A stretch of DNA of 59,178 nucleotides from an uncultured Bacteroidia bacterium. GTDB taxonomy: Bacteria; Bacteroidota; Bacteroidia; Bacteroidales; UBA932. How positions within the stretch are numbered: position 1 is the stretch's first letter; every line of letters starts with the position of its first letter. The stretch spans positions 1-59,178 of the forward strand of contig CACZUR010000017.1 in assembly GCA_902784435.1 (NCBI GenBank), in the 5' to 3' direction. This document shows positions 8,037 to 16,547 of the stretch, piece after piece. The notes under the pieces are model-generated. The model was not told the DNA's origin, ran no database searches, and was given only the letters and a program-made list of their open reading frames with translations. The position numbers and the translations under genes are program-made.

Positions 8037-9593
8037 ATGAGTATCCAGTCGGAGAATATAGAAAAATTGGTGGAGCGCCGCGCCAAAGCCCGCCTGGGCG
8101 GCGGCGAAAAGCGCATCGAAGCCCAGCACGCCAAGGGCAAGAAGACGGCCCGCGAGCGCCTGGAACTGCTGCTGGACCCGGGCAGTTTTGAAGAATACGA
8201 CATGTTCGTGCAGCACCGCTGCACCAATTTCGGGATGGAGAAGAGCCATCCGGACGGCGACGGCGTGGTCACTGGCTGCGGCACCATCGGCGGCCGCCTG
8301 GTGTACGTTTTCGCCCAGGATTTCACCGTGAGCGGCGGTTCCCTGTCCAAGACCATGAGCGAGAAAATCTGCAAGGTCATGGATATGGCCCTGAGGAACG
8401 GCGCGCCCTGCATCGGCCTCAACGATTCCGGCGGCGCCCGCATCCAGGAAGGCATCGACGCCCTGGCCGGCTACGGAGAAATTTTCGAGCGCAACATCCT
8501 TTCCAGCGGCGTGGTTCCGCAGATCAGCTGCATCATGGGCCCCTGCGCCGGCGGTGCGGTGTATTCCCCCGCCCTCACGGACTTCACCCTCATGGTCCAG
8601 AACACTTCCTATATGTTCCTCACCGGACCGGCCGTGGTCAAGAGCGTCACCGGAGAAGAAGTGAGCCAGGAAGAGCTGGGCGGTGCCACGGTACATGCCA
8701 GCAAGAGCGGCGTGGCCCATTTTGCCGCCCCCACGGAAGAGGAGGCCATCCGGACCATCCAGCGGCTCATCGGCTTCCTTCCGCAGAACAATCTGGAAAG
8801 CGCACCCTTCCGGGAGACGGCAGACCCGGTGGGCCGGACGGACGACGCCCTCAACAGCATCGTCCCGGACTCTCCCAACAAGGCCTACAACATGTACGAC
8901 GTCATCCGCAGCATCGTGGACGACGGAGACTTCCTGGAAATCCATCAGGCCTTTGCCAAGAACATCATCGTGGGCTTTGCCCACATGAACGGCCGCAGCG
9001 TGGGCATCGTGGCCAACCAGCCCCGGGAACTGGCCGGTGTGCTGGACATCAATGCCAGCCGCAAGGCCGCCCGCTTCGTGCGCTTCTGCGACGCCTTCAA
9101 CATCCCGCTGGTCACCCTGGTGGACGTTCCCGGCTTCCTGCCCGGCACGCAGCAGGAGTACGGAGCCATCATCACCAACGGTGCCAAACTGCTGTACGCC
9201 TACGGCGAGGCCACTGTTCCCAAGGTGACGGTCACCCTGCGCAAAGGCTATGGCGGCGCCCATATTGTCATGAGCTGCAAGCAGCTCCGCGGCGACATCA
9301 ACTACGCCTGGCCCAGCGCCCAGATTGCCGTGATGGGGGCCGACGGTGCCGTGAACGTACTCTATGCCAAGGACATCAAGGCAGACCCGGAGCATGCCCA
9401 GGCCATCTTCGAGGAAAAGAAGAAGGAATACGAAGAACTCTTCTCCAACCCCTACCAGGCTGCCCAGAAGGGCTACATCGACGATGTCATTGAACCGCGC
9501 AACACCCGTTTCCGTGTAATCCGCGCCCTGGAGCAGCTCGCTTCCAAGCGCCAGGAAATCCCCGCCAAGAAACATGACAACCTTCCTTTATAG
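8037..9593 (+). CDS. mmdA: Methylmalonyl-CoA decarboxylase / acyl-CoA carboxylase carboxyltransferase subunit
   Basis: Carboxyltransferase of 518 residues. It moves CO2 from (S)-methylmalonyl-CoA to biotin on the carrier encoded two genes downstream. Both crotonase-like halves are present, with GGARIQEG in the first and the VDVPGFLPG and GGAHIVMS blocks in the second. On sequence alone it cannot be told from a propionyl-CoA carboxylase beta chain; the following oadG-like, biotin-carrier and oadB-like genes and the lack of a biotin carboxylase make it the Na+-pumping decarboxylase. It overlaps the next gene by 20 bases. Confidence 0.9.
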   Translation: MSIQSENIEKLVERRAKARLGGGEKRIEAQHAKGKKTARERLELLLDPGSFEEYDMFVQHRCTNFGMEKSHPDGDGVVTGCGTIGGRLVYVFAQDFTVSGGSLSKTMSEKICKVMDMALRNGAPCIGLNDSGGARIQEGIDALAGYGEIFERNILSSGVVPQISCIMGPCAGGAVYSPALTDFTLMVQNTSYMFLTGPAVVKSVTGEEVSQEELGGATVHASKSGVAHFAAPTEEEAIRTIQRLIGFLPQNNLESAPFRETADPVGRTDDALNSIVPDSPNKAYNMYDVIRSIVDDGDFLEIHQAFAKNIIVGFAHMNGRSVGIVANQPRELAGVLDINASRKAARFVRFCDAFNIPLVTLVDVPGFLPGTQQEYGAIITNGAKLLYAYGEATVPKVTVTLRKGYGGAHIVMSCKQLRGDINYAWPSAQIAVMGADGAVNVLYAKDIKADPEHAQAIFEEKKKEYEELFSNPYQAAQKGYIDDVIEPRNTRFRVIRALEQLASKRQEIPAKKHDNLPL

Positions 9594-9972
9594 CATCCTC
9601 ACCGCCGGCGGGGAACGGATGCTGCAGACAGACCCGCACGGCTGGACGCTCACGCTCATCAGCGTGATGGTGGTCTTTGCCGCCCTCATCGTACTGTATT
9701 TCGTGTACAGCTTTTCCGGCAAGCTCTTCTCCGGAGAATTCAAGCGCGCCCGGAAGCCCGCCAAAGCGACGGCCGATCCGGAGGTGGCGGCGGCCATCGC
9801 GCTGGCCCTGGATATGGAGTGCTCCGGTGACGAATATGCCGCCATTGCGGCAGCGGTTCACCTGTATCTGTCGGAAACCGTGCACGACGCGGAGCCCCTC
9901 ATCGTCACCATTGTCCGCAAAGACAGCGCATGGAATAACAAAGCATTAAATTTCAGAAAATTACCCAGATAA
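9574..9972 (+). CDS. OadG-family gamma/delta subunit of the Na+-pumping decarboxylase
   Basis: Small membrane subunit of 132 residues that tethers carboxyltransferase and carrier to the beta subunit. One membrane helix (about residues 24-47, [15 protein letters not shown]) is followed by a charged, Ala-rich cytoplasmic tail. Such proteins diverge fast, so the call rests mainly on topology and position. The C-terminal segment [13 protein letters not shown] is a usual end for Bacteroidales members. It starts inside the mmdA 3' end. Confidence 0.8.
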   Translation: MTTFLYSILTAGGERMLQTDPHGWTLTLISVMVVFAALIVLYFVYSFSGKLFSGEFKRARKPAKATADPEVAAAIALALDMECSGDEYAAIAAAVHLYLSETVHDAEPLIVTIVRKDSAWNNKALNFRKLPR

Positions 9973-9975
9973 AAT

Positions 9976-10431
9976 ATGAAGCAGTATACTTTCAAGATCA
10001 ACGGGAAGGAATATCAAGTAGCCATTGGTGAGGCCAGCGGCAAAACGCTCACCGTAAACGTCAACGGCGCCGACTACCAGGTAGAACTGGAGCAGGAGAT
10101 GGCCGGCCGGACACAGACGGCAGGGGCTTCTCCTGCAGTCGCTGATAAGAGGGCCGATGCTCCTTTAGGAGAAGCCCCTGCCGCTACTGAAACTGCCGCT
10201 GCCGCCCCCAAAGGCGCCGGCCTCACCGTCAAGAGTCCCCTGCCCGGCATCATCATCTCCATTGACGTGAAGGAAGGCCAGGCCGTGAAACGCGGGCAGA
10301 AAGTGGCCGTCATCGAGGCCATGAAGATGGAAAATGACATCCTGGCAGAGGCCGACGGCACCGTCACGGCCATCCACGCCGCCAAAGGCGATTCCGTACT
10401 GGAAGGGGCAGACATCGTAACCATCGGCTAA
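9976..10431 (+). CDS. Biotin carboxyl carrier subunit of the decarboxylase
   Basis: Protein of 151 residues with a C-terminal biotinyl domain. The biotin site is EAMKMEN with Lys117. A short N-terminal domain (residues 1-42) leads into an Ala/Pro-rich flexible linker (about 43-82), expected to let biotin swing between carboxyltransferase and membrane subunit. The linker contains a palindromic element (residues 48-70) shared with two unrelated proteins in this window. The stop overlaps the next start as TAATG. Confidence 0.93.
   Translation: MKQYTFKINGKEYQVAIGEASGKTLTVNVNGADYQVELEQEMAGRTQTAGASPAVADKRADAPLGEAPAATETAAAAPKGAGLTVKSPLPGIIISIDVKEGQAVKRGQKVAVIEAMKMENDILAEADGTVTAIHAAKGDSVLEGADIVTIG
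10118..10183 (+). repeat. In-frame palindromic element, copy A
   Basis: Perfect 17-base inverted repeat (10118-10134 with 10167-10183) around a 32-base loop (10135-10166) containing GTCGC and GGCCGATGCTCC. It codes for ASPAVADKRADAPLGEAP in the carrier linker. The loop recurs at three other sites here; the stem sequence does not. Confidence 0.88.
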
Positions 10432-11591
10432 TGGATACCGTACTCGACAGCCTGCAGCAGTTTTGGCAGTTCACGGGATTTGCCAACTGTACCTGGCAGC
10501 ATCTGGTGATGATTCTCATCGGCCTCACCTTCATCACGCTGGGAATCGTCAAGAAATGGGAGCCGCTGCTGCTGGTTCCCATCGGCTTCGGCATCATCAT
10601 CGGCAACATTCCCCTGTTCTTCGACCCGGCCACCGGCGTGGGTCTGAAGATTGGCATCTACGAAGAGAATTCGGTGCTGAACATCCTGTACCACGGCGTG
10701 CGCAACGGCTGGTACCCGCCGCTCATCTTCCTGGGCATCGGCGCCATGACCGATTTCAGCGCCCTGATCTCGCAGCCCCGGCTCATCCTCATCGGGGCGG
10801 CGGCACAACTGGGCATCTTCGGGGCCTACCTGCTGGCCCTTTCGGTGGGATTCCTGCCCAACGAGGCCGGTGCCATCGGCATTATCGGCGGCGCAGACGG
10901 CCCCACGGCCATTTTCCTGAGCTCCAAGCTGGCGCCGGAACTGATGGGCGCCATCGCCGTGAGCGCCTATTCCTACATGGCGCTGGTGCCGGTGATCCAG
11001 AAGCCCATCATGCTGCTGCTTACCACCAAGAAGGAGCGTCTCATCCGCATGAACAAGCCCCGCGTGGTAAGCCAGCGGGAAAAGATCATCTTCCCCATCG
11101 TGGGCTTTATCTGCACGGCCTTCATCGTCCCCAGCGGCCTGCCGCTGCTGGGCATGCTGTTTTTCGGCAACCTCCTGAAGGAAAGCGGCGTCACCAAGCG
11201 CCTGGCGGCCACCGCCGGCGGTCCGCTCATCGACGTGGTCACCACCCTCATCGGCCTCACCGTGGGGGCATCCACCCAGGCCGATGTCTTCCTGAGCGGC
11301 CGCTCGGTGCTCATTTTCGGGCTGGGCCTGGCTTCCTTCGTGATTGCCACCACCTTCGGGGTATGCTTCGTGAAATTCATGAACCTGTTCCTGAAGGAAG
11401 GCCACAAGATCAATCCGCTCATCGGAAACGCGGGCGTATCCGCTGTTCCGGACGCCGCCCGCGTATCAGAAACGGTAGGTTTGGAGGCAGACCCCTCCAA
11501 CCACCTGCTCACCCATGCCATGGCCCCCAATGTGGCCGGTGTCATCGGATCGGCCGTAGCGGCCGGTATCCTGCTGGGCTTCCTGGGTTAG
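10431..11591 (+). CDS. mmdB: Na+-translocating decarboxylase beta subunit (OadB/MmdB family)
   Basis: Integral membrane subunit of 386 residues. It decarboxylates carboxybiotin and drives Na+ out of the cell. Many membrane helices are evident, and the conserved GIIGGADGPTAIF block holds the Asp shown in Klebsiella OadB to be essential for Na+ coupling. It completes the set mmdA-oadG-biotin carrier-oadB. Its 3' end converges with the CoA-transferase gene, and the two stop codons overlap. Confidence 0.93.
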   Translation: MDTVLDSLQQFWQFTGFANCTWQHLVMILIGLTFITLGIVKKWEPLLLVPIGFGIIIGNIPLFFDPATGVGLKIGIYEENSVLNILYHGVRNGWYPPLIFLGIGAMTDFSALISQPRLILIGAAAQLGIFGAYLLALSVGFLPNEAGAIGIIGGADGPTAIFLSSKLAPELMGAIAVSAYSYMALVPVIQKPIMLLLTTKKERLIRMNKPRVVSQREKIIFPIVGFICTAFIVPSGLPLLGMLFFGNLLKESGVTKRLAATAGGPLIDVVTTLIGLTVGASTQADVFLSGRSVLIFGLGLASFVIATTFGVCFVKFMNLFLKEGHKINPLIGNAGVSAVPDAARVSETVGLEADPSNHLLTHAMAPNVAGVIGSAVAAGILLGFLG

Positions 11592-12883
11592 ACCTTCAGC
11601 CGCAAAAAGCTGTAGCCAAAGCGTTTGCACGCGGCTTTCTCCAATTCCTCCCGGTCTTCGGGATGGGCAATGGAAATGAGGAGCTTCGCCCTTTCGGCGA
11701 GGCTCTTTCCGCGTAAATACACAATGCCGTGCTCCGTGGCCACGAACTGCGTCTGGAAACGTGTGGTCACCACGCCGGCCCCGAGCGTGAGCGTAGGCAC
11801 AATCTTGGCTTTTCCCTTGGCCGTGCGCGAAGGCAGGGCGATGAAGGTGCGCCCGCCCTCTGCGAGTGAGCAGCCGTACATGAAGTCGTGCTGGCCGCCT
11901 ACACTGGAGAAGATGGTCTCGCCGATGGAATCCGCGCAAATCTGGCCGGTCAGGTCCACCTCGATGGCGGAATTGATGGCGCAGGCACGGGGGTTCTGCG
12001 CAATGAGGAAAGGGTCGTTGGTATAGGCCACGTCGTAGAATTCCATGCTCTTGTTGTGGTCTATGTACCCGTACATGGGCTTGGAGCCGATGGCCAGGGC
12101 CGCCACGCTGATGCCGGGCTTTACCTTCTTGAGGCTGTTGTCGATAACGCCTTCCTTGATGAGCCGGATTACCCCGTCCGTCATGGCCTCCGTGTGCAGG
12201 CCCAGGTGCTTATGGTGCTTGATTCCGTTCAGAACGGCATTGGGAATGCCCCCGACGCCGATCTGCAGGCAGGCGCCGTCCGGAATCTCCGAGGCCACGT
12301 TGGCCCCGATGGCCGCCTCGATGGGCGTAGGTTCGCCGAAGACCATGGCGACCGGCGCCACGTCGCAGTGCACGGCCGCGGTAATCTTGCTTTCATGGAT
12401 AAGGCAGTCGCCGTACAGGTAAGGGATGTTGGGGCTGACCTCGGCGATGACCACGCGGGCCACCTCTACGGCCGACACGGCGATATCGGCCGATATGCCA
12501 AAGCTGCAGTAGCCGTTTTCGTCGGGCTCGGAGCACACGATAAACGCCACATCCACCGGGAATTCCCCGCTGCGGAACATGGCGGGCACCTCTCCCAGGA
12601 AAGCCGGGGTCATGCTGCCGTAACCGGCCGCCACATGGGCCCGCTGGTCTGCGCTGATGAAGATGCTGTTTACCAGGAAGGAATCCTTGTATTCCTCCTT
12701 GCAGAAGGGAGCCGGCTCCTTGTGGACATTGAAGCCGGAGGTGATGGTGACATTTCGCAGTTCTGCATGGCGCCGCGCGAGGGCTTCCTGCAACAGAACG
12801 GGGACGGATGCGCCGCCCTGGCATGCAACGGTATCTCCGCTGCGCACCAGCTTCACGGCTTCGTCGGCACTTACATATTTCAT
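11588..12883 (-). CDS. Acetyl-CoA hydrolase/transferase family CoA-transferase
   Basis: Class I CoA-transferase of 431 residues related to 4-hydroxybutyrate and succinyl-CoA:acetate CoA-transferases. The glycine-rich IGVGGIPNAVL segment and the SVGGQHDF motif near the C-terminus are typical. ATG 12883 (MKYVSADEAV) is chosen; the open frame upstream runs through the aminotransferase gene. Its start overlaps the aminotransferase stop by four bases. It could return CoA from the thioester made by IorAB to acetate or succinate, or serve propionate formation with the adjacent decarboxylase cluster. Acceptor and donor cannot be read from sequence. Confidence 0.85.
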   Translation of the reverse strand: MKYVSADEAVKLVRSGDTVACQGGASVPVLLQEALARRHAELRNVTITSGFNVHKEPAPFCKEEYKDSFLVNSIFISADQRAHVAAGYGSMTPAFLGEVPAMFRSGEFPVDVAFIVCSEPDENGYCSFGISADIAVSAVEVARVVIAEVSPNIPYLYGDCLIHESKITAAVHCDVAPVAMVFGEPTPIEAAIGANVASEIPDGACLQIGVGGIPNAVLNGIKHHKHLGLHTEAMTDGVIRLIKEGVIDNSLKKVKPGISVAALAIGSKPMYGYIDHNKSMEFYDVAYTNDPFLIAQNPRACAINSAIEVDLTGQICADSIGETIFSSVGGQHDFMYGCSLAEGGRTFIALPSRTAKGKAKIVPTLTLGAGVVTTRFQTQFVATEHGIVYLRGKSLAERAKLLISIAHPEDREELEKAACKRFGYSFLRLKV

Positions 12884-14190
12884 CCTACAAGTTTTACAAA
12901 TAATTTCAGGTGCTGGTCCAGCAGTTGGAAGTCCTCTTCCGAAAGCAGGCGGGAAACGCACACGCGGATGCCGCTCTGGCCGCTGCCGGTGGTGTTGAGC
13001 GGAATGGCGATGATTCCGCAGCGGAGCAGGTTCTCCAACAGTTCGCGGTTGCCCAGGTCCTTATAGGTAACCGTGTAGAAGAAGCCGTCCGAGATGGTCT
13101 GTTCCATGTCTTTGTCGTACACCAGGCGGAAGCCGTTGTTTTCGAAGATTTCGCGGGAACGGTGGGCCCTGAGGCCGTAATTGCGCAGTTCCTTCACAAA
13201 GTTGTAGCGTCCGTCCACGGAGGCCTCGAACATGGCCGCCAGTGCATACTGGGCACTGTGGGAGGCGCCGGAGGTGTTCACGTACAGGTAGTTCAGGATA
13301 AAGTTGTCGCCGAATTTGGCAATGCCCCACTTCTCTTTCAGGGCAGGATATTCCCGTTGATAGAGTTTGTCCGAGATGCACACCACCGCTATGCGCTCGC
13401 CGGCATAGCTGAAGATCTTGGAACCGGAAAGCAGGATGACGTAATTGTCCGTATACCGGGCCACGGTGCTCTGGAAAGGCGGCTGGAAGGGCACGGAGAG
13501 GTCTTTCCGGAAGTCCATGCACAGGTAGGCCATGTCTTCCAGGACAATGACATCGTACTGGGTGGCCAGTTCGCCGATAATCTGCAGTTCCTCTTCCGTG
13601 AGGCAGATCCAGGCGGGGTTGTTGGGATTGGAATACAGGATGGCGGCAATGTTGCCCTGCTTGAAGTAAGACTCCAGTTTGTCCCGCAGTTTTTCTGCGC
13701 GGTACTCATAGATATCGAAGGTAAGGTTCTTGATGCCCAGCAGGTCCGGCTGGCGGCCGTGGGCCGAAAAACCGGGGCAGATGTACAGGATGGTGTCTTT
13801 GCCGGGCTGCAGCTGCGAGCATTCCAGGATGCTGGTCATGCTCCCCTGCATGGAGCCTACGGTGGGCACGATGCCCTTGGGGTCGATGTCGATGTCGATG
13901 AACGCTTTCACAAAGCGCGAAGCGTTTTTCTTGAGCTCCGGGATACCCTGGACAGACGGATAGATGGAGGGGATGCCTGCATCCAGCGCCTTTTTCTGCG
14001 CCTCCAGGCCGATCCGGCAGGCGGGGATGCCGGGGACGCCGAACTCCAGATGGGAGAATTTCTCTCCGGAAAGGGCTTCCAGGGCCGACCCCACCATGGA
14101 GCACTGCCGGATGGTGGTGTGGGACACATCCTCGATGCCCAGTTCCCGGAACTGGGACAGCAATTGTTCCTGACTTAAGGGTTTATCCAT
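12880..14190 (-). CDS. Class I/II PLP-dependent aminotransferase
   Basis: Fold-type I aminotransferase of 436 residues. NPNNP lies at residues 188-192, and the PLP lysine is expected at Lys258 in LLSGSKIFSYAGER. Placed between iorB and a CoA-transferase with 2-base and overlapping junctions, it probably converts an amino acid to the 2-oxo acid used by IorAB. Aromatic amino acids would fit the indolepyruvate oxidoreductase, but substrate choice is inference. Confidence 0.85.
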   Translation of the reverse strand: MDKPLSQEQLLSQFRELGIEDVSHTTIRQCSMVGSALEALSGEKFSHLEFGVPGIPACRIGLEAQKKALDAGIPSIYPSVQGIPELKKNASRFVKAFIDIDIDPKGIVPTVGSMQGSMTSILECSQLQPGKDTILYICPGFSAHGRQPDLLGIKNLTFDIYEYRAEKLRDKLESYFKQGNIAAILYSNPNNPAWICLTEEELQIIGELATQYDVIVLEDMAYLCMDFRKDLSVPFQPPFQSTVARYTDNYVILLSGSKIFSYAGERIAVVCISDKLYQREYPALKEKWGIAKFGDNFILNYLYVNTSGASHSAQYALAAMFEASVDGRYNFVKELRNYGLRAHRSREIFENNGFRLVYDKDMEQTISDGFFYTVTYKDLGNRELLENLLRCGIIAIPLNTTGSGQSGIRVCVSRLLSEEDFQLLDQHLKLFVKLVG

Positions 14191-14192
14191 AC

Positions 14193-14777
14193 TTAACGTT
14201 TGCTTTGAGCATATGCGAAACCGGCATCGAACGCCTTGATATTGCTTTCCACCACGGCATCTCCCTTGCGGGCGAAGATGCGGCGGATGCCTTCCCGGAG
14301 CGCATCCGGCTCCAGGATGTGCAGGACGGCGGACATGGCCCCCAGCAGCACCATGTTGGCCGCCCGGGGAGAACCCAGGTCACGGGCCACGGAATCTACG
14401 TCCAGGGCCACGACATGCGGGAGTTCATTCAACTGGGCCATGACCTGGTCCATGTCGGGATAGTTGGGGATGTTCACCAGGGGCGTAGTATTGGTGATGA
14501 TCCACCCTTCCCGGGACAGATACGGCAGGTAACGGAGCGCTTCCATGGGCTCCAGGGACACAATGAGGTCTGCCCCGCCCCTGGGGATGAGGTCCGAATA
14601 GATGACCTCCGAGGAAAGGCGCAGGTTGGACTGGACGTCGCCGCCGCGCTGGCTCATGCCGTGGACCTCGGCCTGTTTCAGGTGCAGGCCCTGCTGCAGG
14701 GCGGCGCTGCCGATGACCGTTGCGATGGAGAGGATGCCTTGTCCTCCCACACCCGAGAGTATGATATCCTGTTTCAT
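14193..14777 (-). CDS. iorB: Indolepyruvate ferredoxin oxidoreductase beta subunit
   Basis: Gamma-type pyruvate/ketoisovalerate oxidoreductase domain of 194 residues, with GVGGQG at residues 9-14 and the VHGMSQRGGDV block typical of IorB. ATG 14777 is used; upstream extension would run into iorA in another frame. It partners IorA in oxidative decarboxylation of aryl-pyruvates to acyl-CoA with ferredoxin as electron acceptor. Confidence 0.92.
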   Translation of the reverse strand: MKQDIILSGVGGQGILSIATVIGSAALQQGLHLKQAEVHGMSQRGGDVQSNLRLSSEVIYSDLIPRGGADLIVSLEPMEALRYLPYLSREGWIITNTTPLVNIPNYPDMDQVMAQLNELPHVVALDVDSVARDLGSPRAANMVLLGAMSAVLHILEPDALREGIRRIFARKGDAVVESNIKAFDAGFAYAQSKR

Positions 14778-14779
14778 GA

Positions 14780-16375
14780 CTATTTCTTGCTGGCGTGACG
14801 TTTGAGGGTTTGGATGCACTCGCGGCGGCTGATGACCACAGATACGCCGTGATATTCGATTTCTTCGCGGATGACCTGCTCCATGTCCGGATAGTTCTTG
14901 GGCAGCGGGACGATGGTGCGGATGTGCTCCCGGGGCACGCCCAGGCCTTCGCAGATGGCTTCCAGGCGCCCGGTGCCGGCCGAATCCTGCCCGCCCGTCA
15001 TACCGGTGGTGAGGTTGTCCGAGATGCACACCACGATATCGGCATTCGTATTGACGGCGTCCAGGAGGCCCGTCATACCGCTGTGCGTGAAGGTGGAGTC
15101 TCCGATGACCGCGATGGCAGGCCAGGTGCCGCTGTAGGCCGATCCCTGGGCCATGGTGACGCTGGCGCCCATTTCCACGCAGGTGTCCAGGGCCTGGAAC
15201 GGGGGCATCCAGCCCAGCGTGTAGCAGCCGATGTCGCCGAATACCTTGGCTCCGTCATAGTCCTTGAGCACATTGTTCAGGGCCGTGAAGAAGTCCCGGT
15301 GGCCGCAGCCCATGCACAGGGCCGGCGGGCGCGGAGCTACTACCTCGGAGGCGGGGTGAACGGGCAGGGCCGGAAGGCCCAGGGCGGCACGGACGGCATC
15401 CGGGGTGAGTTCCCCGTCGCGGTTCACACTGCCGTCCAGGCGGCCCCTGACGGTGATACCCGTCGGGAATACGCCCTTCAGCTGCTGTTCTACCAGCGGC
15501 TGGCCTTCTTCCAGTACCAGGATGGTCTTGACCATGCCGGAGAGGTCCCGGGCCAGTTCCCGCGGGAAAGGATACTGGGACACTTTGAGAACGGGATAAG
15601 GGCAGCCGTCCGGATAGTTCTCCATCAAATAATTATAGGCGATGCCGCAGGCGACGATGCCCAGGCTGCGGTCCGGACCGTCCTCCAGGAAATTGAATGA
15701 GGAGTGGACGGCGTCTTCCTCGAAGGCCGCATAGTCCTTGATGAGCTGGCGGTTGCGCACCCTGGCGTTGACGGGCAGCGTTACCCACTGGCGGGGATTC
15801 TCCGGATAGTGGAGCGGGTTCTGTTCCCGGATGGGGTCGATGGATTCCACCACGGCCCGGGAGTGGGCCATGCGGGTGGTGAGGCGCATGAGCACCGGAA
15901 TGCCGCGCTTTTCGGAGTAATCGAAGGCCTCGCGCGCCATCTGGTAAGTTTCCTGCTGGGAAGAGGGCTCGAAGACCGGCATCATGGCAAAGGCGCCATA
16001 GAAGCGGGAGTCCTGCTCGTTCTGCGAGCTGTGCATGGAAGGGTCGTCGCAGGAGGCGATGACCAGACCGCCGCCGGCGCCGGTCATGGCCGATCCCATG
16101 AAAGGGTCGGCGGCCACGTTCAGGCCCACGTGCTTGAAACAAACCAGGGAACGTTTGCCGGCGAAAGACATGCCCAGAGCGGCTTCCATGGCCGTTTTCT
16201 CGTTGCTGGACCAGGTGCAGTGCACCTTGCGTTCCCGTGTCAGGGGATGTCCCTGGATGTACTCCGTAATTTCCGTAGAGGGTGTTCCGGGATAGGCGTA
16301 AACGCCTGATAATCCCGCATGAAGGGCTCCCAAAGCCAATGCTTCGTCTCCCAATAACAGATTTTTCTCTGCCAT
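14780..16375 (-). CDS. iorA: Indolepyruvate ferredoxin oxidoreductase alpha subunit
   Basis: Thiamine-diphosphate enzyme subunit of 531 residues. The N-terminal domain (AYPGTPSTEI) and the TPP-binding domain (CMGCGHRDFF, then GDSTFTHSG with a later SDN) are intact. The protein ends at HASKK without the C-terminal double 4Fe-4S ferredoxin module that extends many archaeal and clostridial IorA proteins to about 600 residues, so electrons must leave by another carrier. First gene of a tight four-gene minus-strand operon. Confidence 0.92.
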   Translation of the reverse strand: MAEKNLLLGDEALALGALHAGLSGVYAYPGTPSTEITEYIQGHPLTRERKVHCTWSSNEKTAMEAALGMSFAGKRSLVCFKHVGLNVAADPFMGSAMTGAGGGLVIASCDDPSMHSSQNEQDSRFYGAFAMMPVFEPSSQQETYQMAREAFDYSEKRGIPVLMRLTTRMAHSRAVVESIDPIREQNPLHYPENPRQWVTLPVNARVRNRQLIKDYAAFEEDAVHSSFNFLEDGPDRSLGIVACGIAYNYLMENYPDGCPYPVLKVSQYPFPRELARDLSGMVKTILVLEEGQPLVEQQLKGVFPTGITVRGRLDGSVNRDGELTPDAVRAALGLPALPVHPASEVVAPRPPALCMGCGHRDFFTALNNVLKDYDGAKVFGDIGCYTLGWMPPFQALDTCVEMGASVTMAQGSAYSGTWPAIAVIGDSTFTHSGMTGLLDAVNTNADIVVCISDNLTTGMTGGQDSAGTGRLEAICEGLGVPREHIRTIVPLPKNYPDMEQVIREEIEYHGVSVVISRRECIQTLKRHASKK

Positions 16376-16427
16376 AGTTTTAGTATCTAGTGCTATTTAT
16401 TGGCGGTTATCACCGTAAAATCTTCTA

Positions 16428-16435
16428 CAAAGTTA
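16428..16435 (-). promoter_or_regulatory. Promoter of the ior operon
   Basis: On the minus strand TAACTTTG is preceded by TTTG at a spacing of exactly 19 bases, matching the Bacteroidota consensus. It lies about 53 bases upstream of the iorA start. Confidence 0.75.
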
Positions 16436-16505
16436 AAAGTTTTAAGCAAATTTACAAATTTTGGTTAAATTTTTTAAGATTCTTTTTTCTTCCGGGGATT
16501 TCAGC

Positions 16506-16513
16506 TAAATTTG
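16506..16513 (+). promoter_or_regulatory. TAnnTTTG box upstream of the Omp85-like gene
   Basis: TAAATTTG, 23 bases before the ATG at 16537. An out-of-frame ATG (16518) begins only five bases after the box. Confidence 0.55.
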
Positions 16514-16517
16514 TAAG

Positions 16518-16547
16518 ATGAAAACCTTCACTTTCGATGAAACATAA
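16518..16547 (+). CDS. Possible leaderless upstream micro-ORF (9 codons)
   Basis: ATG at 16518 opens MKTFTFDET and stops at TAA 16545-16547, overlapping the first codons of the barrel protein gene (ATG 16537) in another frame. The start is five bases after the TAnnTTTG box, the same distance as at two likely leaderless genes in this window (45940 and 49433). It could couple or attenuate translation of the downstream gene. It may equally be chance. Confidence 0.25.
   Translation: MKTFTFDET

Noticed and set aside
6669-9575. Minus-strand open frame of 968 codons opposite trkA and mmdA
   Set aside because: Artefact of GC-rich codon use; both plus-strand genes have clear family motifs, and the antisense translation has none.
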